From Aristolochia californica (lineage: Eukaryota; Streptophyta; Magnoliopsida; Piperales; Aristolochiaceae), in the NCBI GenBank assembly GCA_029961685.1, contig JARWKL010000001.1:30826295-30890294 (forward strand): DNA of 64,000 nucleotides. Reading direction: 5' to 3'. Numbering within the stretch: the first letter of the stretch is position 1; every line of letters begins with the position of its first letter. The notes beneath the pieces were generated by a model, which searched no databases, was not told the origin of the DNA, and saw only the letters and a program-made list of their open reading frames with translations. Positions 50,101 through 62,695 of this stretch are shown here, piece after piece. A program made the translations under genes and the position numbers.

Positions 50101-52340
50101 ATCGTTAGGTCAGCATTTTGTAAATGGCCAAAATAATGGCTTGTTTGACTCGGGTAAATATCCCACCGCATGTTCACTTGAGAATTTAATGTTATTCTCT
50201 TTAAAAGGTTTGGATCCATAGGTCATTTGCATCTTTAACATGTTTAAATCTTGCATATCCATTTTTTAAAACGTGTAGCAAAGCTTTTTCTTATAAAATT
50301 TCGAGCGTCTAGGGTTGAACTAGTGGAATTACCCAAACTTGGATATCAAAACTTTTGTGTTCATTTGTGGTGTGAGAATAAATTTTCCTTACTTACATTT
50401 TTTTATTGCTTTAAATTCTTTCCATACAAAAACTCTAAAATTTTTATTATGTTGTGATCTATTTGCCTTTTATCTTTTTTTTTTGTTTGCGAGATAAAGG
50501 AAAAGTGAAACCTCAAGTTTTCATTTAAGAAAAAAGTATACAACTAAAATGGAATTGCACATTGCACAAATGTAGAGAGAGATAATTCCAAAAAGTGTCT
50601 GTAATTTTTAGGTTTTGTAAACTCTTTTTAGTTTTTATATATACGGTTCTGCAATCGTGGGGAAAAGGGGGAGGCAAGGGATTTTTTAACTGAGTATTGA
50701 CTCCCAATCCAATAATCATTCCTTACAAAAATATTGCCTGTTATGCATGATAAATCACTTTACAATCATCTATGATCGTTAGGTCAGCTTTTTGTAAATG
50801 GGCAAAATAATAGCTTGTTTGACTCAAGTAAATATCCCACCACACGTTCACTTGAGAATTTAATGTCATTCTCTTTTAAAGGTTTGGATCCATAGGTCAT
50901 TTGCATCTTTAACATGTTTCAAGCATGCACATCCATTTTTGAAATCATGTGTTGAAAAATCTCTTTCTTATAAAATTCCTAGCTATTAGGGTTGAACTAG
51001 TGGAATTTCCCCAACTTGATAACAAAACTTTTGTGTGCATTTGTGGTGAGTGAATAAATTTTCTTTACTTACATTTGCACATTGCTTTAAATTCTTTTGA
51101 TACATAAACTCTAAAATTTTCATTTTGTTGTGATCTATTTACCTTTTATCTCTTCATTTTTGTTTACGAGATGAAGGGAAACTGAAAACTCAAGTTTCGA
51201 TTTAAGAAAAAAGCATATATCAAAAATGGAAATGCAAAATGCACAAATGTAGAGAGAGATAATTCCAAAAAGTGTTTGTAATTTGTAGGGATTCTAAACT
51301 CTTTTTAGTTTTAATATATCAAGTTCTACAATCATCGGGAAAAGGGGGAGGCGGGGGATTTTTAACTGAGTGTTGACTCCCAATCCATAAGTCATTCCTT
51401 ACAAAATTATAGCCCGTTACACATGATAAATCACTTTACAATCATCTATGATCGGTAGGTCAGATTTTTGTAAATGGGTAAAATAATGGCTTGTTTGACT
51501 CGGGTAAATATCCCACCGCACGTTCACTTGAGAATTTAATGTTATTCCATTTAAAAAGTTTGGATAAATAGGTCATTTGCATCTTTAACATGTTTCAAGC
51601 ATGCATATCCATTTTTGAAAACATGTGTAGAAAAATCTCTTTCATATAAAATTCCGAGCTATTAGGGTTGAACTAATGGAATTTCCCAAACTTGGATAAC
51701 AAATTTTTTGCGTTAATTTGTGGTGTGTGAATAAATTTTCTTTACGTATATTTTTTTATTGCTTTAAATACTTTCCATACCTAAGCTCTAAAAATTTTCA
51801 TTTTGTTGTGAACTATTTGCCTTTTATCTCTTTTTTTTTTATTTACGAGATGAAGGGAAAGCGAAAACTCAAGTTTGATTTAATAAAAAAGTATACATCT
51901 AAAATGGAAATGCTCAATTCAAAAATATAGAGAGAGATAATTCCAAAATGTGTCTGTTATTTTTAGGGATTGTAAACTCTTTTTAGTTTTTATATATAAG
52001 GTTCTGCAATCGTCGGGAAAAGGGGGAGGTGGGGGATGTTTAACTGAGTGTTGACTCCCAATCCATAAGTCATTCCTTAAAAAAATAAAGCCCGTTACAC
52101 ATAATAAATCACCTTAAAATCATCTATGATCGTTGGGTCAGCTTTATGTAAATTGGTAATATAATGGCTTGTTTGACTCGGGTAAATATCCCACCGTATG
52201 TTCACTTGAGAATTTAATGTTATTCTCTTTAAAAGGTTTGGATCCATAGGTCATTTGCATCTTTAACATGTTTCAATCTTGCATATCCATTTTTTAAAAC
52301 AAGTATAGAAAAATGTCTTTCGTATAAAATTCCGAGCTAT
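47160..52340. repeat. Old four-monomer duplication, offset about 2474 bp
   Basis: Four successive landmark contexts repeat. 47160 and 49634 share AAAATTC(A/G)ATAAGA. 47836 and 50310 share GAGC(T/G)TCTAGGG and GGATATCAAAAC. 48513 and 50987 share ATTCCTAGCTATTAGG. The unusual ATGACAGATAA(T/C)TCCAAAATGT near 47425 recurs near 49900. The offset is short of four full monomers (about 2700) because one monomer between the copies is truncated at 49440-49520. Confidence 0.75.
49430..49525. other. Rearranged, truncated satellite monomer (447-bp step)
   Basis: After GGAAATGCACA the sequence jumps to TTCACTTGAGAATTCTC, then TATTTACGAAATGGCTTG, then continues normally to a second CGTTCACTTGAGAATTCTC. The whole G-rich box and GTTGACTCCC region of this monomer are missing, a loss of about 228 bp. 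The CACTTGAGAATTCTC segment appears twice within about 75 bp, so this is a chimeric junction rather than one simple deletion. It sits at the boundary of the four-monomer duplication. Confidence 0.85.
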
Positions 52341-53309
52341 TAGGGTTGAACTAGTGGAATTTCCCAAACTTGGATAACAAAAGTTTTGTGTTCTTTTGTG
52401 GTGTGTGGATAAATTTTCTTTACTTACATTTGTTTATTGCTTTAAAGTCTTTCCATACATAAACTCTAAAATTTTCATTTTGTTGTTATCTATTTGCCTT
52501 TTATCTCTTTTCTTTGTTTACGAGATGAAGGGAAAGTGAAAACTCAAGTTTTGATTTAAGAAAAAAGTGTACATCTAAAATAGAAATGCACAATGCAAAA
52601 ATATTCAGAGAGATAATTCCAAAAAGTGTCTGTAATTTTTAGGGATTGTAAACTCTATTTAGTTTTTGTATATAAGGTTCTGCAATCGTCGAGAAAAGGG
52701 GGAGGCGGGGAATTTTTAACAGAGTGTTGATTCCCATTCCATAAGTCATTCCTTACAAAAATATAGCAAGTTATGCATGATAAATAACTTTACAATCGTC
52801 TATGATCGTTAGGTCAGATTTTAGTAAATGGGCAAAATAATGGCTTGTTTGAGTCGAGTAACTATCCTACCACACATTCACTTGAGAATTTAATGTTAGT
52901 CTCTTTAAAAGGTTTGGATCCATATGTCATTTGCATATTTAACACGTTTCAAGCATGAATATCCATTTTGTAAAACTTATGTAAAAAAATCTCTTTCTTA
53001 TAAAAGTTTGTGCTATAAGGGTTGAACAAGTGGAATTTCCCAAACTTGGATAACAATAGTTTTGTGTTCATTTGTGGTGTGTGAATAAATTTTCTTTAAT
53101 TACATTTGTTTATTCCTTTAAATTATTTCCATGCGTAAACTCTTAAATTTTCATTTTGTTGTGATCTATTTGCCTTTTATCTCTTTTTTTTTGTGTACGA
53201 GATGAAGGGAAAGTGAAAACTCAAGTTTTGAATTAATAAAAAAGTATACATCTAAAATGGAAATGCACAATGCAAAAATATAGAAGAAAATAATTCCAAA
53301 AAGTGTCTG

Positions 53310-53330
53310 TAATTTTTAGTAGTTATATAT
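53310..53330. other. Small internal deletion (656-bp step)
   Basis: The usual TTTTTAGGGATTGTAAACTC and CTTTTTAGTTTTTATATATC run is collapsed to TTTTTAGTAGTTATATATC. The lost segment is flanked by TTTTTAG on both sides in other monomers, which fits deletion between short direct repeats. Confidence 0.75.
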
Positions 53331-54734
53331 CAGGTTCTGCAATAGTCGGGAAAAGGGGGAGGCATGCGATTTTTGTGTGAGTATTGATTCCGAGTCCATA
53401 ACTCATTCCTTACAAAAATATAAGCTATTACACATGATAAATCACATTACAATCATCTATGATTTTTGTGTCAGCTTTTAGTAAATGGGCAAAATAATGG
53501 CTTGTTTAACTCGGGTAAATATCCCACCGCACGTTCACTTGAGAATTTATTGTTATTTTCTTTAAAAGGTTTGGATCAATAGGTCATTTGCATTTTTAAC
53601 ATGTTTCAAGCATTCATATCCATTTTTAAAACATATGTAGAAAAATCTCTTTCTTATAAAATTCAGAGCTATTAGGGTTTAACGAGTGGAATTTTCGTAA
53701 CTTGGATAACAAAACTTTTGTGTTCATTTGTGGTGTGTGAATAAATTTTATTTAATTACATTTGTTTATAGCTGTAAATTATTTCCATACATAAACTCTA
53801 AACTTTTCGTTTTGTTGTGATCTATTTGTCTTTTATCTCTTTTTTTTGTTTGCGAGATGAAGGGGAAATAAAAACTCGAGTTTTGATTTAAGAAAAAATT
53901 ATACACCTTAAATGGAAATGCACAATGCAAAAATGTAGAGAGAGATAATTCCAAAAAGTTTCTATAATTTTTGGGGAATCTATACTCTTTTTAGTTTTTA
54001 TATATCAGGTTCTGCAATCGTCGGGAAAAGGAGGAGGCGGGGGATTTTTAACTGTGTGTTGACTCCCAATCCATAAGTCATTCCTTACAAAAATATAACC
54101 TGTTACGCATGATAAATCACATTACAATCATCTATGATTGTTAGGTCAGCTTTTCGTAAATGGAAAAAATAATGGCTTGTTTGACTCGGGTAAATATCCC
54201 ACCGCACGTTCAATTGAGAATTTAATGTTATTCTCTTTAAAAAGATTGGATCCATAGTTCATTTGCATCTTTAACATGTTCCAAGCATGCATATCCATTT
54301 TTTAAAACATATGTAGAAAAATCTCTTTCTTGTAAAATTCCGAGCTATTAGGGTTGAACAAGTGGAATTACCCAAACTTGGATAACAAAACTTTTGTGTT
54401 CATTTGTCGTGTGTGAATAAATTTTTTTACCGACATTTGTTTATTGCTATTAGTTCTTTCCATACATAAACTCTAAAATTTTCATTTTGTTTGTGATCAA
54501 TTTGCCTTTTATCTCTTTTTTTGTTTGCGAGATGAAGGGAAAGTAACAACTCAAGATTTGATTTAAGAAAAAAGTATACATCGAAAATGGAAATGCACAA
54601 TGCGCAAATGTAGAGAGTGATAATTCCAAAAAGTGTCTGTCATATTTAGGGATTGAAAACTCTTTTCAGTTATTATATATCTCAGGTTCTGCAATCGTCA
54701 GGAAAAGGGGGAGGGAGGGGATTTTTAACTGAGT

Positions 54735-54760
54735 CTTGACTCCCAATCTTGACTCCCAAT
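54735..54760. repeat. 13-bp tandem duplication
   Basis: CTTGACTCCCAAT occurs twice back to back (54735-54747 and 54748-54760) in the conserved GACTCCCAATCC motif of one monomer. It accounts for the long 690-bp landmark step here. Confidence 0.95.
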
Positions 54761-56119
54761 CCATAAGTCATTCCTTTCATAAATATGACCGGTTACGCAT
54801 GATAAATCACTCTACAATCATCTATGATTGTTAGGTCAGCTTTTTGTAAATGGGCAAAATAATGGCTTGTTCGACTCGAGCAAATATCCCACCGCACGTT
54901 CACTTGAGAATTTAATGTTATTTTCTTGAAAAGGTTTGGATCCATTGGTCATTTGCATCTTTAACATGTTTCAAGCATGCATATCAATTTTTTAAAACAT
55001 ATGTAGAAAAATATCTTTCTTATAAAATTCTGCGCTATTAGGGTTGAACTAGTGGAATTACACAAACTTGGATAACAAAACTTTTGTGTTCATTTCTGAT
55101 GTGTGAATAAATTTTATTTACTTAGATTTATTTATTTCTGTAAATTCTTTCCATACATATATTCTAAAATTTTCATTTTGTTGTGATCTATTTGCCTTTT
55201 ATCTCTTTTTTTTGTTTACGAGATGAAGGGAAAGTAAAAACTCAAGTTTTGATTCAAGAAAAAAGTATACATCTAAGACGGAAATGCTCAATGCAAAAAT
55301 GTAGAGAGAGATAATTCCAAAAACTTTATGTAATTTTTAGGGAATGTAAACTCTTTTTAGTTTTTATATATCAGGTTCTACAATCGTTGGGAAAAGGAGG
55401 AGGCAGGGGATTTTTGAGTGAGTATTGACTCCCAATCCATAAGTCATTCCTTTCAAAATTATAGCCGGTTATGAATGATAAATCACTCTACATTCATCTA
55501 TGATCGTTAGGTCAGCTTTTTGTAAATGGGCAAAATAATGGCTTGTTTGACTCGGGTAAATATCCCACCACTGGTTCACTTGAGAATTTAATGTTATTCT
55601 CTTTAAAAGCTTTGGATCCATAGGTCATTTGCATGTTTAACATGTTTCAAGCATGCATCACCATTTTTTAAAACATATGTAGGAAAATCTCTTTCTTATA
55701 AAATTCCGAGATATTAGGGTTGAACAAGTGGAATTACCCAAACTTGGATAACAACACTTTTGTGGTCCTTTGTCATGTGTGAATAAAGTTTCTTCACCAA
55801 CATTTGTTTACTACTTTAAATTTTTTCCATACATAAACTCTAAAATTTTCGTTTTGTTTGTGAACTATATGACTTTTATCTGTTTTCTTTTTGTTCGCGA
55901 GAAGAAGGGAAAGTAACAACTCAAGTTTTGATTTAAAAAAAAAGTATACATCTAAAATGGAAATTCATAATGCACAAATGTAGAGAGAGATAATTCCAAA
56001 AAGTGTCTATAATTTTTAGGGATTGAAAACTCTTTTCAGTTATGAAATATCTGGTTCTGCAATCGTCGGGAAAAGGGGGAGGCAGGGGATTTTTAACTGA
56101 GTGTTGACTCCCAATCCAT

Positions 56120-56135
56120 AAGTCATTCTATGATT
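56120..56135. other. Internal deletion (630-bp step)
   Basis: AAGTCATTC is joined directly to TATGATTGTTAGG. The usual block containing ATATAGCC, CATGATAAATCAC and ACAATCATC (about 46 bases) is missing. Confidence 0.85.
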
Positions 56136-59100
56136 GTTAGGTCAGCTTTTTTTCAATGGGCAAAATAATGGCTTGTTAGATTCGAACAAATATCCCACCG
56201 CATGTTCACTTGAGAATTTAATGTTATTCTCTTTAAAAGGTTTGGATCCATAGGTAATTTGCATCTTTAACATGTTTCAACCATGCATATCCATTTTTTA
56301 AAACATATGTAGAAAAATCTCTTTCTTATAAAATTCCACGCTATTAGGGTTGAACTAGTGGAATTACCCAAACTTGGATAAAAAAACTTTTGTGTTCATT
56401 TGTGATGTGTGAATAAATTTTCTTTACTTCCATTTGCCTATTTCTGTAAATTATTTCCATACATAAACTCTAAAATTTTGATTTTGATGTGAACTATTTG
56501 CCTTTCTTTTTTTTGTTTGCGAGATGAAGGGAAAGTAAAAAATCAAGTTTTGATTTAAGAAAAAAGTATACATCTAAAATGGCAATGCCCAATGCACAAA
56601 TGTAGAGAGATAATTCCAAAAAGTATATGTAATTTTTAGGGAATGTAAACTCCTTTTAGTTTTTATATGTCAGGTTCTACAATCGTGGGGAAAAAGGCGA
56701 GGTGGGGGATTTTTGAGTGAGTGTTGACTCCCAATCCATAAGTCATTCCTTTCAAAATTATAGCCGGTTACACATGATAAATCACTCTACAATCATCTAT
56801 GACCGTTAGGTCAGCTTTTTGTATATGGGAAAAATAATGGCTTGTTTGACTCGGGTAAATATCCCACCGCATGTTCACTTGAGAATTTAATGTTATTCTC
56901 TTTAAAACTTTGGAACCATAGGTCATTTGCATCTTTAACATGTTTCAAGCATGGATATCCATATTTAAAACATATGTAGAAAAATCTCTTTCTTAGTAAA
57001 TTCCGTGCTATTAGGGTTGAACTAGTGGAATTTCCCAAACCTGGAAATAAAAAATTTTGTGTTCATTTGTGGCGTGCGAATAAATTTTCTTTTCTTACAT
57101 TTGTTTATTGCTTTAAATTCATTCCATTCATAAAATCCAAAATTTTCATTTTTTTGTGATCTATTTGCCTTTTATCTCTATTTTTTGTTTGCGAGGTGAA
57201 GAGAAAGTAAAAACTCTAGTTTTGATTTAAAAAAAATATACATCTAAAATGGAATTTCCCAATGAACAAATGTAGAGAGAGATAATTCCGAAAAGTGTCT
57301 GCAATTTTTATGGATTGAAAACTCTGTTTAGTTATTATAAATCAGGTTCTACAATCGTCGGGAATACGGGGAGGCAGGGGATTTTTAACTGAGTGTTTAC
57401 TCCCTATCCATAAGAAATTTTTTTCAAAAATATAACCGGTTATGCATGATAAATCACGCAACAATCATCTATGATCGTTAGGTCAGCTTTTTCTAAATGG
57501 GCAAAATAATGACTTGTTTGACTTGAGTAAATATCCCACCGCACATTCACTTGAGAATTAAATGTTATTCTCTTTAAAAGGTTTGGATCCATAGGTCATT
57601 TGCATCATTAACATGTTTCAAGCATGCATATCCATTTTTTAAAACATATGTAGACAAATCTCTTTCGTATAAAATTCCGCTCTATTAGGGTTGAACTAGT
57701 GGAATTACCCAAACTTGGACAAAAAAACTTTTGTGTTCATTTGTGGTGTGTAAATAAATTTTATTTACTCACATTTGTTTATAGCTGTAAATTCTTTCCA
57801 TACATAAACTCTAAAATTTTCATTTTGTGGTGATCTATTTGCCTTTTATCTCTTTTTTTTTTGTTTACGAGATGAAGGAAAAGTGAAAACTCAAGTTTTG
57901 ATTTAAGAAAAAATTATACATCTAAGATGGAAATACACAAAGCACAAATGTAGAGAGATTGTAATTCCAAAAAGTATCGGTAATTTTTAGGGATTGTAAA
58001 CTCTTATAAGTTTTTATATATCACATTTTGCAATCGTCCGAAAAAGGGGGAGGCAGCGGATTTTAAACTAAGTCTTGAATCCCAATCCATAAGTCATTCC
58101 TTACAAAAATATAGCCCGTTACGCATGATAAATCACTTTACAATCATCTATGATCGTTAGGTCAACTTTTTGTAAATGGGCAAAGTAATGGTTTGTTTGA
58201 CTCGGGTAAATATCCCACCGTAGGTTCACTTGAGAATTTAATGTTATTCTCTTTAAAAGGTTTGGTTCCATAGGTCATTTGCATCTTTAACATGTTTCAA
58301 GCATGCATATCCTTTTTTTAAAACATATGTAGAAAAATCTCTTTCTTATAAAATTTTGCGCTAGTAGGGTTGATCTAGTGGAATTACCCAAACTTGGATA
58401 ACAAAACTTTTGTGTTCATTTGTGGTGTGTGGATAAATTTTCTTTACTTACATTTGTTTATTGCTGTAAATTCTTTCCATACATAAAGTCTAAAATTTTC
58501 ATTTTGTTATGATCTTTTTGCCTTTTATCTCATTATTTTCTTTAGAAGATGAAAAGAAAGTGAAAACTCAAGTTTTGATTTAAGAAAAAAGTATACATCT
58601 AAAATGGAAATCCACAATGCACAAATGTAGAGAGAGATAATTCCAAAAGTGTCTGTAATTTTTAAGGAATGTAAACTCTTTTTAGTTTTTATATATCAGG
58701 TTCAGGAATCGTCGAGAAAAGGGGGAGGCGGGGGATTTTAAACTGGGTCTTGAATCCCAATCCATAAGTCATTCCTTACAAAAATGTCGCCCGTTACGCA
58801 TGATAAATCACATTATAATCATCTACGATCATTAGGTCAGCTTTTTGTGGGAAAAATAATGGCTTGTTTGACTCAGGTAAATATCCCACCGCATGTTCAC
58901 TTGAGAATTTAATGTTGTTCTCTTTAAAAGATTCTGATCCATAGGTCATTTGCATCATTAACATGCTTCAAGCATGCACGTCCATTTTTTAAAACATATG
59001 TAGAAATATCTCTTTCTTATAAAATTCCAAGCTAATAGGGTTTAACTAGTGGAATTTCCCAAAATTGGATAACTAAACTTTTGTGTTCATTGGTGGTGTG

Positions 59101-60314
59101 TGAATAAATTTTCTTTACTTACATTTGTTTATTGCATTAAATTATTTCCAGACATAAACTCTAAAATTTTCACTTTGTTGTACTCTATTTGCCTTTTATC
59201 TTTGTTTTTTTCTTTACAAGATGAAGGGAAAGTGAAACCTCAAGTTTTAATTAAAAAAAAAGTATACAACTAAAATGGAAATGCACAATGCACAAATGTT
59301 GAGAGAGATAATTCCAAAATGTGTATGTAATTTTTAGGGATTGTAAACTCTTTTTAGTTTTTATATATCAGGTTCTGCAATCGTCGGGAAAAGGGGGAGG
59401 CGGGGGAATGTTTAACTGAGTGTTGACTCCCAATCCGTAAGTCATTCCTTTCAAAAATGTAACCGGTTACGCATGATAAATCACTCTACAATCATCTATG
59501 ATCGTTAGGTCAGCTTTTTGTAAAAGGGCAAAATAGTGGATTGTTTGATTCGAGTAAATATCCTACTGCATGTTCACTTGAAAATTTAATGTTATTCTCT
59601 TTAAAAGGTTTGGATCCATAGGTCATTTGCATATTTAACATGTTTCACGCATGCATATCCATTTTTTAAAACATATGTAGAAAAATCCCTTTCTTATAAA
59701 ATTCTGCGCTGTTAGGGTCGAACTAGAGGAATTACCCGAACTTGGACAACAAAACTTTTGTGTTCATTTGTGGTGTTTGAAAAAATTTTATTTTCTTACA
59801 TTTGTTTATAGCTGGAAATTCTTTCTATACATAAATTCTAAAATTTTCATTTTCTTGTAATCTATTTGCCTTTTATCTCTTTTTTTTGTTTACGAGATGA
59901 AGGGAAAGTGAAAACTCAAGTTTTGATTTAAGAAAAAAGTATAGATCTAAAATGAAATGCACATTGCAAAAATGTAGAGAACGATAATTCTAAAAAGTGT
60001 CTGTAATTTTTAGGGATTGTAAACTCTTTTTAGTTTTTATATATCAGGTTCTGCAATCGTCGGGAAAAGGGGGAGGCGGGGGGTTTTATACTGAGTGTTG
60101 ACTCCCAATCCATAAGTCATTCTTTAAAAAAATATATCCCGTTATGGATGATAAATCATTTTGCAATTATCTATGATCGTTATGTCAGCTTTTTGTAAAT
60201 AGGAAAAATAATGGTTTGTTTGACTCGGGTAAAGATTCCACTGCATGTTCTCTTGAGAATTTAATGTTATTCTCTTTAAAAGGTTTGGATCCATAGGTCA
60301 TTTGCATCTTTATC

Positions 60315-60340
60315 ATGTTTCAGGCCTGATATTAGGGTTG
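60315..60340. other. Internal deletion (620-bp step)
   Basis: CATGTTTCAGGCCTGATATTAGGG replaces the usual run from CATGTTTCAAGCATGC through AAAACATGTGTAGAAAAATC to GAGCTATTAGGG. Landmark spacing shows a net loss of about 55 bases, and the missing run itself looks nearer 60-70. Confidence 0.8.
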
Positions 60341-61376
60341 AACCAGTGGAATTTCTAAAACTTGGATAACAAAAGTTTTGTGTTCAATTGTGGTGTGTGA
60401 ATAAATTTTCTTTACTTACATTTGTTTATTGCTTTAAATTCTTTCCATACATAAACTCTAAAATTTTCATTTTTTTGTGAGCTATATGCCTTTTATCTCT
60501 TTTTTTTTTGTTTACAAAATGAAGGGAAAGTGAAAAATCAAGTTTTGATTAAAGAAAATGGTATACTTATAAAATGGAAATGCACAATGCAAAAATATAG
60601 AAAGCAATAATTAAGAAAAGTTTTTGTAATTTTTTGCGATTGTAAACTCTTTTTAGTGTTTATATTTCAGGTTCTGCAATCGTCGGGAAAAGGTGGAGGC
60701 GGGGGATTTTTAACTGAGTCTTGACTCCAAATCCATAAGTCATTCCTTAAAAAAAGATAGCATGTTACAAATGATAAATTACTTTACAATTATCTATGAT
60801 TGTTAGGTCAGCCTTTAGTAAATGGGCAAAATAATGGCTTGTTTGACTCGGGTAAATATCCCACCCAATGTTCACTCTAGAATTTAATGTTATTATCTTT
60901 AAAAGGTTTGGATCCATAGGTCATTTGCATCTTTAACATATTTAAAGCATGCATAGCCATTTTTTAAAAGTTGTGTAAAAAAATTCTTTCTTTTAAAATT
61001 CCGAGCTATAAGGGTTGGACTAGTGGAATTTCCCAAACATTGATAACAAAAGTTTTGTGTTCATTTTTGGTGTGTGAATAAATTTTCTTTTCTTACATTT
61101 GTTTATTGCTTTAAATTATTTCCATACATAAACTCTAAAATTTTCATTTTGTTGTGATCTATTTGCCTTTTATCTCTTTTTTTTTTTTTTTACGAGATGA
61201 AGAGAAAGTCAAAACGTAAGTTTTTATTTATGAAAAAAGTATACATCTAAATTGAATACACAATGCACAAATGTAATGAGAGATAATTCCAAAAAGTGTC
61301 TGTAATTTTTAGGTATTGTAAACTCTTTTTAGTTTTTATATATCAGGTTCTGCAATAGTCGGGAAAAGGGGGATAC

Positions 61377-61397
61377 GGGGGGGGGGGGGGGGGGGGG

Positions 61398-61428
<31 letters not shown>
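61377..61428. repeat. 52-base poly-G tract with one interrupting C
   Basis: Twenty-one G (61377-61397), one C (61398) and thirty G (61399-61428) follow GGGAAAAGGGGGATAC and precede TTTAACTCAGTGTTGACTCC. The tract lies exactly where other monomers have the G-rich box followed by ATTTTTAACTGAGTG. It is therefore an expansion of that box or a sequencing/assembly artefact. It lengthens the monomer to 709 bp. Confidence 0.9.
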
Positions 61429-61430
<2 letters not shown>

Positions 61431-62264
61431 TAACTCAGTGTTGACTCCTAATCAGAAGTAATTCCTTACAAAAATATAGCTGGTTATGCATGATAAATCA
61501 CATTATAATCATTTATGATCGTTAGGTCAGCTTTTTGTAAATAGGAAAAATAATGGCTTGTTTCACTTAGGTAAATATCACATCGCACGTCACTTGAGAA
61601 TTTAATGTTATTCTCTTTAAAAGGTTTGGATCCATAGGTCATTCGCATCTTTAACATTTTTTAAGCATGCATATCCATTTTTTAAAACATATGTACAAAA
61701 ATCTCTTTCTTAAAAAATTCCGAGCTATTAGGGTTGAACTAGTGGAATTACCCAAACTTGGATCACTAAACTTTTGTGTTCATTTGTGGTGAATGAATAA
61801 ATTTATTTACTTATATTTTTTTATTGCCTTAAATTTTTTCCTTACATAAACTCTAAAATTTTAATTTTTTTGTTGTCTATTTGCCTTTTATCTCTTTTTT
61901 TTGTTTGCGAGATGAAGGGAATGTGAAAACTGAAGTTTTGATTTAAGAAAAATTATACATCTAAAATAGAAATTTACAATGCACAAATGTAGAGAGAGAT
62001 AATTCAAAAAAATGAGTGTAATTTTTAGGGATTGTAAACTCTTTTTAGTTTTTATATATCTTGTTCAGCAATCGTCGCGAAAAGGGGGAGGTGGGGGATT
62101 TTTAACTGAGTCTTGACTCCCTATCCAGAAGTCATTCGCTACAAAAATATAGCCCGTTACACATGATAAATCGCTTCACAATCATCTATGATCGGTAGGT
62201 CACCTTTTTGTAAATGAGCAAAATAATGGTTTGTTTGACTCGGGTAAAGATCCCACCGCATGTT

Positions 62265-62305
62265 CACTTGAGAATTTAGGGTTGAGGGTTTAGGGTTGAA
62301 CTAGT
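62265..62305. other. Deletion junction with telomere-like GGGTTTAGGG (562-bp step)
   Basis: CACTTGAGAATTTAGGG is followed by TTGAGGGTTTAGGGTTGAAC, skipping about 113 bases that normally run from AATGTTATTC to GAGCTATTAGGG. The junction holds one full plant telomere-type TTTAGGG flanked by GGG. The ancestral monomer has TTAGGGTTGAAC at the right edge, so most of the motif can come from repair at short homology. Confidence 0.7.
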
Positions 62306-62374
62306 GGAATTTACCAAACTTGGATAACAAAAGTTTTATGTTCATTTGTGTTGTGTGAATAAATTTTCTTTACT

Positions 62375-62395
62375 TATATTTGATATTTGCCTTTT
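62375..62395. other. Internal deletion in a satellite monomer
   Basis: ACTTATATTTGATATTTGCC joins the ACTTACATTTG side directly to the ATTTGCCTTTTATCTC side. The usual ATTGCTTTAAATTC...GTTGTGATCT block of about 55 bases is lost. It lies in the same 602-bp step as a second, smaller deletion near 62685. Confidence 0.8.
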
Positions 62396-62679
62396 ATCTC
62401 TTTTTTTTGTTTACAAGATGAAAAGGAAGTGAAAACTCAAGTTTTGATTTAAGAAAAAAGTATACATCTAAAATGGAAATGCACAATGCAAAATTATAGA
62501 GAGAGATAATTCCAAAAAGTGGCAGTAATTGTTAGGGATTGTAAAATCTTTTTAGTTTTTATATATCAGGTTTTACAATCGTCGGGAAAAGGTGAAGGCG
62601 GGGGATTTTTAACTGAGTCTTGACTCCCAATCCATAAGTCATTCCTTACAAAAATATAGCCGGTTACCCATGATAAATC

Positions 62680-62695
62680 ACATTACCAAGTCAGC
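62680..62695. other. Small deletion in a satellite monomer
   Basis: ATCACATTACCAAGTCAGC lacks the usual CAATCATCTATGATCGTTAGG between the AATCACTTTA and GTCAGC motifs, about 20 bases. Type A of HOR unit 2 (near 18660) has lost part of the same stretch. Confidence 0.7.

Larger units (their letters stand above)
53760..57800. repeat. Dimeric satellite segment (period about 1.3-1.37 kb)
   Basis: Alternate monomers share variants. GCTGTAAATT or TTCTGTAAATT after TTTAT occurs near 53766, 55135, 56440 and 57780. GAAAACTCTTTTCAGTTAT (or a near variant) occurs near 54656, 56025 and 57316. GGGAAAGTAACAACTCAAG occurs near 54538 and 55906. The interval between second and third copies is shortened by a deletion near 56127. 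Confidence 0.75.
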
